From positions 85,746 to 149,745 of the forward strand of contig CANMWA010000014.1 in assembly GCA_947501475.1 (NCBI GenBank): DNA of 64,000 nucleotides. The letters run 5' to 3'. Source of the DNA: an uncultured Aquimarina sp. Its GTDB lineage: Bacteria; Bacteroidota; Bacteroidia; Flavobacteriales; Flavobacteriaceae. Below, one piece after another: positions 1 to 8,013 of the stretch. Within the stretch, counting starts at the first letter, position 1; every line of letters starts with the position of its first letter. Below the pieces are notes generated by a model. That model saw only the letters and a list, made by a program, of their open reading frames with translations, did not search any database and was not told where the DNA came from. The translations under genes and the position numbers were made by a program.

Positions 1-90
1 TGATTCTTCAAAGGCTTTACGTTCTTCATTAGAAAGATCTCCAGACAACCATTTCCCTAAAAAATCATCTTTATTTATATCATTTTTCAT
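1..90 (-). CDS. FecR-like anti-sigma factor, N-terminal end only (cut by window edge)
   Basis: Thirty codons read leftward from an ATG at 90 off the edge of the window. The peptide has the usual cytoplasmic N-terminus of FecR-type anti-sigma factors: a DFLGKWLSGDLSNEE stretch that begins the sigma-binding helices. It follows a FecI-like sigma gene with only one short ORF between them, and its ATG overlaps the stop of that ORF (ATGA at 87-90), so translation is probably coupled. By family knowledge it would hold the sigma factor at the membrane until an outer-membrane signal arrives. The periplasmic FecR domain lies outside the window, so the full-length nature of the gene cannot be checked. 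Confidence 0.72.
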   Translation of the reverse strand, partial: MKNDINKDDFLGKWLSGDLSNEERKAFEES

Positions 91-248
91 AAGTTTTCTT
101 TTATAGAATCACCATTGGATAATGTTGAAAACACTAAATTTTTATATAAAGTTGAAGTAACGAACATATGAAGTTCCTTCGTTGTAAGTTTACCATATAT
201 CCATTTAGTCAAAAAATCATTTTGATACTGTTTATCTAAAAAATTCAT
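87..248 (-). CDS. 53-aa ORF resembling a FecR N-terminal segment
   Basis: An uninterrupted 53-codon ORF lies exactly between the sigma gene (which ends at 252) and the FecR-like gene (which starts at 90), with a 4-base ATGA overlap to the latter. Its residues 9-28 (core NDFLTKWIYGKLTTKE) align with residues 8-25 of the FecR-like neighbour (core DDFLGKWLSGDLSNEE). It is therefore probably a partial tandem duplicate of the sigma-binding N-terminus. It has no membrane segment and could compete for the sigma factor or be a decayed copy. Tight packing in the operon favours translation, but no function is proven. Confidence 0.55.
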   Translation of the reverse strand: MNFLDKQYQNDFLTKWIYGKLTTKELHMFVTSTLYKNLVFSTLSNGDSIKENL

Positions 249-251
249 ATG

Positions 252-770
252 CTATATATTTGGTGTTTTTATTTTCGTTCTTAAAATAACTAATGCCAAG
301 TGCATTCGTTTTTCTACCGCTTTTACAGAGATTCCTAACATTTCTGAAATCTCTTTGTATGTTTTTTTGTCAATTCGATTCAAAAGAAAAACTTCACGTT
401 GCCCATCCTTTAAACCAGAAATAGCCATATTTAGGCAATGCATAAATTCCTTTTCTTCCATCTGAAATTCTGGCGATTCATTAGTGTATGTTTTTTGCTC
501 TATCTCCTGGTACTTTAGCACCGTCTTTTGATGTACAATAGCATTGATCGAGGCATTATTGGCTATTTTATAAAGAAAACTTTTGGCTGCACCAAAAAGT
601 ATCTTGGAACAATTAATCCATAATTTGGCAAAACTATCTTGCACAATATCCTGTGCTTTTTCCATGTCACCATATTTATAATAGAGGTAGTAACATATTT
701 TTTCTGCGTGCTCACGGTATAATTGTTCGTATATTTTCTCTTCACAAACACTAATTACTTTCTCTGGCAT
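252..770 (-). CDS. RNA polymerase ECF sigma factor, FecI-like
   Basis: A 172-aa sigma-70 family protein of normal ECF length. Region 2 lies at about residues 15-80, including the YGDMEKAQDIVQDSFAKLW helix that binds core polymerase and the -10 element. Region 4 lies at about 115-165 (GQREVFLLNRIDKKTYKEISEMLG split over its recognition helix). Bacteroidota members of this type usually work with a FecR anti-sigma factor, which begins two ORFs downstream. A copy of a 34-bp bipartite element (921-954) lies 150 bp upstream in gene orientation. The same element precedes the two nearest genes, so autoregulation and control of these neighbours is likely. The sigma factor assignment is firm; the target set is inference. 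Confidence 0.93.
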   Translation of the reverse strand: MPEKVISVCEEKIYEQLYREHAEKICYYLYYKYGDMEKAQDIVQDSFAKLWINCSKILFGAAKSFLYKIANNASINAIVHQKTVLKYQEIEQKTYTNESPEFQMEEKEFMHCLNMAISGLKDGQREVFLLNRIDKKTYKEISEMLGISVKAVEKRMHLALVILRTKIKTPNI

Positions 771-920
771 TTTTAAAAAAATTTAAATCAGTTTATATTT
801 AATATAAAATGTTAATCGCTTTATAGCTATTATTAATACGAATATCACAATCTAAAATTAAACATTATCCATTTAAATTGGATTAGGCTAAATCTAGAAT
901 TGAGAAACTTAATTTACTAC

Positions 921-954
921 CCCTAAAACAAATGAACTTGTACATACCCTACTA
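921..954 (-). promoter_or_regulatory. 34-bp bipartite promoter-like element, copy A
   Basis: Read leftward it is TAGTAGGGTAT, 11 variable bases, then TTTGTTTTAGGG. The two conserved blocks are identical in copies B (1648-1681) and C (1939-1972). It points toward the sigma gene starting at 770. The bipartite form with a fixed 11-base spacer fits a -35/-10 pair for an alternative sigma factor, most simply the one encoded here, although a repressor or activator site is also possible. Confidence 0.6.
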
Positions 955-1016
955 AAAATTAAAAAAATTACTACGAAGTATTTAAAATTCTATTAAAGGC
1001 AAATAGGCATCAAATA

Positions 1017-1610
1017 TTACCAAGAGTATCCTATAGTAAAGTTTATGTTAACATTAATTTCATGTACATTGCCTCCATCAAATATACCTGTAGCAGTTCT
1101 ATAGTCTAATCCTCCTACAATTTCTGTAGACATCCCTTTTAGTGCCTTCTTAAATATCCATTGATACCCAGTTCTAACAGAAGCACCAACCCAGAGACGC
1201 TCTATATCTGTAATTTGATTGTTAGTTTTATTTTTTAACTTATTATAATTATACTCAGTTAACAAACCACCACTTACAAACCAACCTTCTGGTGCTTTTT
1301 TTCGTTTTGAGAGATAGCGTCTTATGCCTGTTTCAAAAAATAGTTGATAACGTCTTTCAGAGATGCTATTATCAAAATCTGGTCCATCAAATGCTTGAAA
1401 AAGCACAAAATTCAGTGATGTTTTGGGTTTAATAACACGTTCATACCCTATACCAATCTCTCCCACCAATGCACTTAAAGGAAATATTTTAATTATATGT
1501 TTAGGCATAAATGTAATTTCTTCTTTCTCATTGTCATTTACTGTTTCCTGAGCATTTAATGATACTATAGTCAATAACCCTATAAGTATACTCCAACCAA
1601 TTTTTTTCAT
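1017..1610 (-). CDS. Outer-membrane beta-barrel-like protein, unknown function
   Basis: A Sec signal peptide (MKKIGWSILIG to SLNAQ) is followed by about 175 residues of alternating beta-strand character ending in a strand with terminal aromatic FTIGYSW, typical of small outer-membrane barrels. An in-frame ATG lies 24 bases upstream at 1634, but 1610 gives a clean signal peptide. It also puts the start 37 bases after promoter element B, close to the 39 bases between element C and the 2012 gene, so I prefer 1610. I do not recognise a named family. The shared element suggests control by the neighbouring FecI-like sigma factor. Confidence 0.7.
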   Translation of the reverse strand: MKKIGWSILIGLLTIVSLNAQETVNDNEKEEITFMPKHIIKIFPLSALVGEIGIGYERVIKPKTSLNFVLFQAFDGPDFDNSISERRYQLFFETGIRRYLSKRKKAPEGWFVSGGLLTEYNYNKLKNKTNNQITDIERLWVGASVRTGYQWIFKKALKGMSTEIVGGLDYRTATGIFDGGNVHEINVNINFTIGYSW

Positions 1611-1647
1611 AGTTCTGTTTTTATATTCTTGCATTAAAATTTTACAA

Positions 1648-1681
1648 CCCTAAAACAAATAAACTCATACATACCCTACTA
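1648..1681 (-). promoter_or_regulatory. 34-bp bipartite promoter-like element, copy B
   Basis: Read leftward: TAGTAGGGTAT, 11 variable bases, TTTGTTTTAGGG. It lies 37 bases before the preferred start (1610) of the barrel gene. The 401-bp gap 1611-2011 holds this element and copy C and nothing else that I can support. Confidence 0.68.
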
Positions 1682-1938
1682 TGAATTTTTGCAATACTCA
1701 AAAACACACACAATTACTTTATTTTTAGCATATTGATCGATGATAAAATAATTTTAAAATCTAACCTCATAGATTTATATTTTTTGACACACTGTTTGGC
1801 ATTACTTTAATCCCCAATAAGTTCGGAGTGATCTTTTAAATTTCAAAATATCACCTTGTACCATTTTTGGATATAAAAGATGGTTTTGATTCATATTTAA
1901 GTAATGTAAACTTCTCTGGTTTTATTTTTTTAAATTTT

Positions 1939-1972
1939 TAGTAGGGTATTTGTCTTGCTATTTGTTTTAGGG
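1939..1972 (+). promoter_or_regulatory. 34-bp bipartite promoter-like element, copy C
   Basis: Read rightward: TAGTAGGGTAT, 11 variable bases, TTTGTTTTAGGG, ending 39 bases before the ATG at 2012. It is oriented toward the hydrolase lipoprotein gene, opposite to copies A and B, so orientation follows the gene in all three cases. Confidence 0.68.
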
Positions 1973-2011
1973 ATATTAAATATTACAGTTCAATTTTAAA
2001 AACTCAAGATT

Positions 2012-2896
2012 ATGATAAACTTACATTTGTATACTAAAGTAAAATCAGTAACGTACCTTAAAAAATATTTTTCATTATTGATAGTATTATTTTTTGTTGC
2101 CTGTCAATCTAATGATGATACTCCCACTACTGGAATATCCCAAGAAATTAAAGATTTAATTGTTTTCGAAGGAGATGAAGATGCTCCTATAGTTATAGTC
2201 AATGCTCAATCTGGTGGCGACGACGAACTTCATAGAGAAGATGTCGAAGTTATTATAGACATCTTGGGCCCTACAGGTTTTTTAGCAGTAAACGTGCACC
2301 AAGCACAAACGCTAAATCCAGACTTAATTAGTAGCAATGACATAACATTAGATCAGGCTATTAATATGAACACGCAAAGTATAGAAATGCTTTATAAAGT
2401 TATTAAATATTTTAAAGATGACGGTAGAACTGTTTATGTTTTTGGAAGTTCATTTGGTGGATTAGTGACACAAGGACTTATCGCAAAAAAAGGAATAGAT
2501 CTAGCTGACAAATATTTAATTGTAGCAAATAGATTAGATATTGACGATGTCATTTGGCAAGGACTTAGCGAAGGAAGATTTGGGCTTTTTGAAAACGGAA
2601 TCAACCCTGTGGTCTCCCCAAACCCAGATGAAGATGTGATTGAAAGAAATACGGCTAGAATAATTGCTGGATTTACAATGTATAGATATTCTCAACTTTT
2701 TAACGTTTATGAGGACTTATCTAAAATCACATATGTTTATGGAAAAACTGACGAAGTTGTTGGTAGACTTACGGCAGCAGAAATTGAATTTATGGAGTCT
2801 AAAAAAATTACCATAATTGCTGGAAATGGAGATCACGATCAAACTACTGGTGGTGATAATATAATTCCAATCTTCATAGATTTATTTGGAAAATAG
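2012..2896 (+). CDS. Lipoprotein with alpha/beta-hydrolase fold
   Basis: A 294-aa protein with an SPII signal ending in a lipobox (FFVAC, Cys31), so it is anchored in the envelope. A nucleophile elbow GSSFG at residues 145-149 (Ser147 as nucleophile) sits in a beta-strand/turn/helix context, and a C-terminal GNGDHDQ supplies the likely catalytic His near residue 276. A DEVVG segment near 248 could supply the acid. Substrate is unknown. It starts 39 bases after promoter element C. A fragment matching its own residues 182-195 follows directly at 2898-2969. A second lipoprotein hydrolase lies two genes downstream, so this may be a small esterase/peptidase cluster under the sigma factor. Confidence 0.75.
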   Translation: MINLHLYTKVKSVTYLKKYFSLLIVLFFVACQSNDDTPTTGISQEIKDLIVFEGDEDAPIVIVNAQSGGDDELHREDVEVIIDILGPTGFLAVNVHQAQTLNPDLISSNDITLDQAINMNTQSIEMLYKVIKYFKDDGRTVYVFGSSFGGLVTQGLIAKKGIDLADKYLIVANRLDIDDVIWQGLSEGRFGLFENGINPVVSPNPDEDVIERNTARIIAGFTMYRYSQLFNVYEDLSKITYVYGKTDEVVGRLTAAEIEFMESKKITIIAGNGDHDQTTGGDNIIPIFIDLFGK

Positions 2897-2897
2897 G

Positions 2898-2969
2898 AAT
2901 GCTATTACTTGGCAGGCATTTCCTGAAAGAAGATTTGGGTATTTTGAAAATGGAGTTAATTCTATATAA
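2898..2969 (+). pseudogene. Remnant of a paralogue of the upstream hydrolase
   Basis: Directly after the stop of the 2012-2896 gene, one frame encodes ITWQAFPERRFGYFENGVN and then a stop. This matches IWQGLSEGRFGLFENGIN inside that gene (about 2553-2603), and the DNA agrees closely as well. It is best read as the remains of a tandem duplicate that was mostly deleted. It has no start codon or signal peptide. Confidence 0.65.
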
Positions 2970-3119
2970 CTACAGTAAACAATGGTTCCTATAAAAAACC
3001 TTCGTCGAGCTCTCTAAGGTTAACTAATATTTTCTTTTTTACATAAGACCCTTTCTATGAAAACAAAACTGCCATTTTTAAATTTCTTTTTCTCTTGCTT
3101 TACTTCAAAACTAAAAAAA

Positions 3120-3734
3120 ATGAAAATATACATTTTTGTCTTTCTATCCCTATCTACTTTATATCTTAATGCTCAAGATAAAATAGATGCTACTACTTCT
3201 TTTTTAGATAAAACAGAATTTAAGATTGGCTATTCAGGTAATTTTCTTTGGAATAATGGATTGAATTTTGGCGCAGAGTATCTGTGGAAAGAAAAGATGA
3301 AAGTTAAGAACAGAAAACGAGGTAAAAGAACAAATACACATCAATTTCTTTTTAATGGAAATTTAGGGTTTACCACTAATTTTTCTACTAAAACAGATAC
3401 TGGAATTTTTACCAATTTCGGTCTTACCTGGAGAAGAACAAATAAGAAGGGCAAACAATTTAGTATAGAATTCAACCCATTAGGTTGTTATCGTTCCTTT
3501 TTACCAGAAACTTATGAAGTAAAAGGAGATCAGGTAAATAAGGTATTTCTTCCAGGCAGAAGTTATTATGCACCTTCACTTTCTATTGGTTTGGGTAGAC
3601 AACGAAAAGGTAAAAAACTAACAGGAAGGTACTTCAATATAAATTTTATGCTTAGAACCCCTTATAATTCAGGAACACTACCTTCTGTTTCCTTACAATA
3701 TGGTTATCGGTTTAATTTTAAAAAGAAAAAATAA
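3120..3734 (+). CDS. Secreted/outer-membrane beta-rich protein, unknown function
   Basis: From the ATG at 3120 the protein begins with a standard signal peptide (MKIYIFVFLSLSTLYLNAQ) and runs 204 residues of beta-strand-rich sequence, including a basic loop KVKNRKRGKRTNTH, ending in a Tyr/Phe-rich strand. An upstream ATG at 3057 is in frame but would bury the signal peptide behind 21 residues, so I prefer 3120. Small outer-membrane barrel is the likely fold; no family is recognised. Its stop overlaps the start of the next gene by one base (TAATG at 3732), so the two are co-translated. Confidence 0.68.
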   Translation: MKIYIFVFLSLSTLYLNAQDKIDATTSFLDKTEFKIGYSGNFLWNNGLNFGAEYLWKEKMKVKNRKRGKRTNTHQFLFNGNLGFTTNFSTKTDTGIFTNFGLTWRRTNKKGKQFSIEFNPLGCYRSFLPETYEVKGDQVNKVFLPGRSYYAPSLSIGLGRQRKGKKLTGRYFNINFMLRTPYNSGTLPSVSLQYGYRFNFKKKK

Positions 3735-4780
3735 TGCAAAAGACAATATTTCATACATTGAAAACAGCAATTCTACTACTAACAGTTTTAAGCTTTTTTT
3801 CTTGTTCAAACGATGACGATTTAGGCGATTTAAGTGACACGATTTTTGTGCGTCATAAAAATGCTGATATGCCTGCATATATTCATGGCAATGGTTCTGA
3901 AAAAGTATTCTTAATCACATTACACGGAGGTCCTGGATCTATAGGATTAGGGTTTCGCAGTAGAATTTTTAGGAATAAAATAGAAAAAGATTATGCTGTT
4001 GTATATTTTGATCAACGAGGTTCTGGAATGTCTCAAGGCAGTTATTCTGAAAATGGCATTAGTGTTGACATTATGGCTGAAGATGTTTTGGCTCTTGTAA
4101 AAGTGATAAAGCATAAATATGGGAGAGATTCTCGATTCTTCTTAATGGGGCATAGTTGGGGAGGAACCCTGGGTACTGCAACTTTATTGAAAGATCAAAG
4201 TGAATTTTTAGGTTGGATTGATATAGACGGTGTTCATGATTGGAAAGGATGGTATCTTGAATATAGAGAGAATTTTGAGCGTGTGTCTGTCGAGCAAATT
4301 GAGTTAGGAAATAGTGTTGATTACTGGAAATCTGTCAATGATTTATTGCAAGATGTAAGTACTACGTTTAATCAACAAGATTTTTTTAGGTTGAATAATA
4401 AAGCATTTCAATCAGAAAAACAGCTTGTCGGCGATGGTGTAATTAATAAAGTGAGAAATGATAGCGATGTAATTTTTGAATATAACTGGCTTACTGCTTT
4501 GTGGAGTCGAGGAAATACCCTATCTATATTATTAGATCAAGGGCTTTTAGAAACTGTATCGTATACAAACAGACTTTCAGAAATTACAATCCCATCGTTA
4601 ATACTTTGGGGGAAATACGATGTGGTAGTACCTCCATCATTTGCACAAGAGGCGTATGATAATTTGGGTTCTAACGTAAAAGAACTAGTGATTTTTGAGA
4701 AATCAGGACACGAACCTATGTTTAGTGAAGCAGATAAGTTTGGAGAGGAACTCATTAGGTTTATGGATCAAAATAAATAG
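3734..4780 (+). CDS. Lipoprotein alpha/beta hydrolase, proline iminopeptidase-like
   Basis: A 348-aa S33-type hydrolase anchored by an SPII signal (FFSC, Cys24). Visible catalytic elements are the oxyanion motif HGGPG at residues 64-68, YFDQRGSG at 91-98, the nucleophile elbow GHSWGG with Ser141, an acid in GKYDVVVPP near 296, and His in SGHEPMF near 326. HGGPG plus GHSWGG is the signature of the proline iminopeptidase/tricorn F1 group, so an N-terminal Pro peptidase role is plausible, although many relatives are esterases. The start overlaps the upstream stop by one base. It is convergent with the kinase gene at 4970-7003. Confidence 0.85.
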   Translation: MQKTIFHTLKTAILLLTVLSFFSCSNDDDLGDLSDTIFVRHKNADMPAYIHGNGSEKVFLITLHGGPGSIGLGFRSRIFRNKIEKDYAVVYFDQRGSGMSQGSYSENGISVDIMAEDVLALVKVIKHKYGRDSRFFLMGHSWGGTLGTATLLKDQSEFLGWIDIDGVHDWKGWYLEYRENFERVSVEQIELGNSVDYWKSVNDLLQDVSTTFNQQDFFRLNNKAFQSEKQLVGDGVINKVRNDSDVIFEYNWLTALWSRGNTLSILLDQGLLETVSYTNRLSEITIPSLILWGKYDVVVPPSFAQEAYDNLGSNVKELVIFEKSGHEPMFSEADKFGEELIRFMDQNK

Positions 4781-4821
4781 AATGATCATTTCATATACAT
4801 TGTTACTAGGCTACTATTCTT

Positions 4822-4928
4822 AAATCTAACAGAATGATATATATGGCCAATATTATAATACTATAGCGCTAACATCGTGTCGTAGCATTCATCTAGATAG
4901 CCATAGATCGGTATTGAACCTAAAAACT
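4822..4928. repeat. Dispersed intergenic repeat, copy R1
   Basis: Core TATTATAATACTATAGC at 4851. An ATCTAAC block lies 27 bases before it and GTCGTAGCAT 28 bases after it, and a CTAAAAACT block ends the copy. The same blocks with the same spacing recur at 18017-18125 and 22821-22926. It lies between convergent genes, and no ORF covers it. Confidence 0.55.
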
Positions 4929-4969
4929 ATCATTATAGCTCGTTTTTTATTACTTAGTATAGGATACTA

Positions 4970-7003
4970 TTACGGTTTAGCTTTTTCCAATTGATCTTTG
5001 GATTCAAAAGAGATAATAAATTTGGTTCCGATACCTAATTCGCTTTCACAGTGAATTTCGCCATGCATCGATTCGACATATTTTTTTACAATTGATAATC
5101 CCAACCCGATAGACGCTTCACCTTCTGTAGGCTGTGCACTAAGTCTTTGAAATCTACCAAATAGTTTCTTTTGGTCCTCTTCACTAATCCCAGGTCCTTG
5201 ATCTTCTACCAAAACATAAGTTCTTCTGTCATGAGATTTTACATGTAAAGCTACTTTACTTCCTCTTTCAGAAAATTTGATAGCATTAGAAACCAAATTT
5301 TCTAACACTTGGATCGTATAATTTTTATCCACTTCTACAAAGTGATTCCCTGGCTCTGATGTAGTGACTATTTCAATCTCTTTTCCTTCAGCCGTAAGAC
5401 GAAAACATTTCACAACATACTTAACTAATTCTAATAAATCAATAACTTGATTCTTTAATTTGATCTGATTTGTCTCTAAAGCATGTATGTCTAAGATACG
5501 ACCAATCAACTGTGAGAGACGATCAGCCGAGTTATCAATTTCTGTTAAATAAGATTCTTGATCCTCTGTCAAGTCTAAAGATGTGATATCAATTAATTGT
5601 ATTAGTAATCGTATATGACTCAATGGTGTTCTAAGATCGTGAGCAACTACATTGACCAACATATCCTTCTCCCTGTTCAGGTCGACAAGTCTCTCGTTTT
5701 GAATAGCAACCTCCTTGGTTCGTTCCTTAACCTTCTTTTCAAGTTCTACATTTTGTTCTTGAATTAATCTTTCATTTTCTTTGGCTGCTAATAGTGTTTC
5801 TAATTGTGCGTCTTCTTTTTGTTTTTTGTACATATTTATACGATCACCTAGCGCAAATGAAAGCAGTAAAACTTCTAAAGCAGAGCCAATTTGCATTGCA
5901 TTTATGTATGTCATCACAAAAATGATATTTATTGACTCAAGGATGGCAAAGAAAATACCTACAATAAGAGCTCCCCATGCAAATAAGTAATATTTTGCAG
6001 GACGATATCCTTTTAACTTAAATCGAATACCTAAGATAAGAAAGAACACTGCCATCAATAATAACCCTCCCTGTGCTAATTTCAGACCTTCAATTTTGAA
6101 ACCTAGCAATACAAGAGCACATACCAAAATACCTATAACAAGAAACACCATAGATCCTCTGTGCATTATAGAACCGGATTCTTTGGTATTTAAAAATTTT
6201 TGGGTAAATAAAGTCGCGGTAATCATCGTCAGTCCAGAACTGACCACTACTATTTGATTAATTATAGGGCTATTGGGCCAAAAGTATTCAAAGAAATAAC
6301 CGAATACTGATGCCATAAACCAGGTAATACTAAATACATAAGCAATGTAGTAGAGATATATTCGCTCTCTAGTTGAGAAATACAAAAAGAGATTATATAA
6401 AAAGATCAATAGCATAAACCCAAAATAGAGCCCTTGTAGAAAATCTAAATCATGCTCATATTCTAAAAAATTGGGTAGTGTTCCGACACGAAGGGGGAAA
6501 AACAAGGGTTGGTCACTCTTTACTCTAAGGTAAAAAGTTCTTGTACTATTAAGATCATGATCAAGGGCAAATAGATAATTACCCACTTCAATTTCCCTGC
6601 TATCAAAAGGCAAATCATCGCCTGTATGTCTGGTAGAAATTAGTTTGTTTTCCTCATCAAATTCATAAAGAGATATAGAATCAATGTAAGCCGAACCGAC
6701 ATTCAGATAAAAATTACCTCGTATGGTTTTGGTAACTTTAAATTTTAACCAGTATGCCGAAGCTGTACTAGAAAAATTTATGGTTTCCTGAGAATTAGGT
6801 GTAAAATTTATATCGAGATCATTATTTATGATTTCTTCGATAGATAGCCCAAGAGAAGCATCCTCAAGATAATACGTTTGTTGTCCTATATCATGCAATT
6901 TTGTTGAATCATCTAGAAGAACCGATGTTTGACTAAATATAGTAAGAGAAGACAATAATAAAACTGATAATAACCCTAAATAGTATTTGAAATTATTCGC
7001 CAT
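4970..7003 (-). CDS. 7TMR-DISM sensor histidine kinase
   Basis: A 677-aa protein. Signal peptide residues 1-25, a periplasmic 7TMR-DISM extracellular domain at about 30-165, seven membrane helices at about 185-385, a coiled coil at about 390-440, a HisKA domain with AHDLRTPLSH (His455) and an HATPase domain with N box ENLVSNAIKF, G1 box DQGPGIS and G2 box GLGLSIV. It should autophosphorylate at His455 in response to an extracellular ligand, perhaps a carbohydrate given the jelly-roll sensor domain. There is no receiver domain and no response-regulator gene beside it, so it is an orphan kinase. All catalytic motifs look intact. Confidence 0.93.
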   Translation of the reverse strand: MANNFKYYLGLLSVLLLSSLTIFSQTSVLLDDSTKLHDIGQQTYYLEDASLGLSIEEIINNDLDINFTPNSQETINFSSTASAYWLKFKVTKTIRGNFYLNVGSAYIDSISLYEFDEENKLISTRHTGDDLPFDSREIEVGNYLFALDHDLNSTRTFYLRVKSDQPLFFPLRVGTLPNFLEYEHDLDFLQGLYFGFMLLIFLYNLFLYFSTRERIYLYYIAYVFSITWFMASVFGYFFEYFWPNSPIINQIVVVSSGLTMITATLFTQKFLNTKESGSIMHRGSMVFLVIGILVCALVLLGFKIEGLKLAQGGLLLMAVFFLILGIRFKLKGYRPAKYYLFAWGALIVGIFFAILESINIIFVMTYINAMQIGSALEVLLLSFALGDRINMYKKQKEDAQLETLLAAKENERLIQEQNVELEKKVKERTKEVAIQNERLVDLNREKDMLVNVVAHDLRTPLSHIRLLIQLIDITSLDLTEDQESYLTEIDNSADRLSQLIGRILDIHALETNQIKLKNQVIDLLELVKYVVKCFRLTAEGKEIEIVTTSEPGNHFVEVDKNYTIQVLENLVSNAIKFSERGSKVALHVKSHDRRTYVLVEDQGPGISEEDQKKLFGRFQRLSAQPTEGEASIGLGLSIVKKYVESMHGEIHCESELGIGTKFIISFESKDQLEKAKP

Positions 7004-7139
7004 TCTTAATTTTTAATACTTTGAGAAATAAATTTTTATTTAACATGGAAATTTTATAAAATATACTAGCTTAATTTACTAAAATATTTATTGTAAGTAA
7101 TAATTTAACTTGTAAGTTTATGAACCTTTTCACTAATAT

Positions 7140-7952
7140 ATGAACAAACTTGAAATACTTAAGAAAAAAGCCAAAGGAATTGTACTTGGTGTTTCTGATA
7201 CTCCACAGGGTCGTTATCAATTGCGTTACGAGTTCTACCAAAAATATGGAGATCCCTTTACTAAAGGAAACGAAGGACTTGGAAATTCTGAATTGGCATT
7301 TATTGAATGGGAAATTAGAAGAGGGACGCTCAATCCTATGAATGACCCTCATCCAGGAAGCCCATGGTGGAGAGAAGTCAATAGTCATTTTTTGTATGTA
7401 GCCACGCTGGCCCAATTAATCAAAGAATCTGGTGAGACGTTTCAGGATCTACCGGTTCCGGTTAGTTTTTGGCTTGATTATATCAATACACCCAATGAAT
7501 GTTCTTGGTATCGTGCCCACAACTCAAGTATTATTTCTGGGTACCAAGTAGCTGATAAATTGGCTTATAAAGAAAGTATTTATGAGCAATCCTTTATGAA
7601 TATCGTACTCTATCGCTTACTGTTCGCACAATCAATGGTTGAAGGAGTAAGTTTTGGAATTTTAGGTAAACTATTTGCCAACCCTCGAGGATGTGCAGTT
7701 ACTATAATAACTGGTGTAAAAGCTTTTTATCCTGACGATTACCCAATGACAAAAGAAGATATTAGGTATGTGACCCATCGTGCACGTACTTTCATGGGCT
7801 TCATTGAAGATATTTTTGATGAGCTTCTGATATTACCACATTTAAATAGATTATATACCGAAGCCGCCAAATGGGACGACTTGCCGATAGTATTGAAGTT
7901 CGTTAAGAATAACAACCCCGTCTACCCTATTAATCAGAGTGAATTCGATTAA
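7140..7952 (+). CDS. Unrecognised 270-aa protein paired with an FAD oxidoreductase
   Basis: I do not recognise the family. It has no signal peptide and no membrane segment and is rich in aromatic residues and His (HPGSPWWREVNSHF near 75, WYRAHNSS near 122), with a mostly helical look. It ends 61 bases before the FAD oxidoreductase gene on the same strand, so the two are likely one transcript. A partner subunit, a helical diiron-like enzyme or a substrate-supplying enzyme are possible, but none is shown by a clear metal-ligand motif. The start at 7140 is the first ATG in a gap with no earlier in-frame Met. Confidence 0.6.
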   Translation: MNKLEILKKKAKGIVLGVSDTPQGRYQLRYEFYQKYGDPFTKGNEGLGNSELAFIEWEIRRGTLNPMNDPHPGSPWWREVNSHFLYVATLAQLIKESGETFQDLPVPVSFWLDYINTPNECSWYRAHNSSIISGYQVADKLAYKESIYEQSFMNIVLYRLLFAQSMVEGVSFGILGKLFANPRGCAVTIITGVKAFYPDDYPMTKEDIRYVTHRARTFMGFIEDIFDELLILPHLNRLYTEAAKWDDLPIVLKFVKNNNPVYPINQSEFD

Positions 7953-8013
7953 GCACATTTCAATAAAAAATTAACAACTAAGTAAATCTATACTCCTTAA
8001 AACCAACAAACCA

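Noticed and set aside
1791..1883. 30-codon leftward ORF between elements B and C, ending YWGLK
   Set aside because: It looks a little like a protein tail, but I cannot match it to any family and it has no clear promoter.
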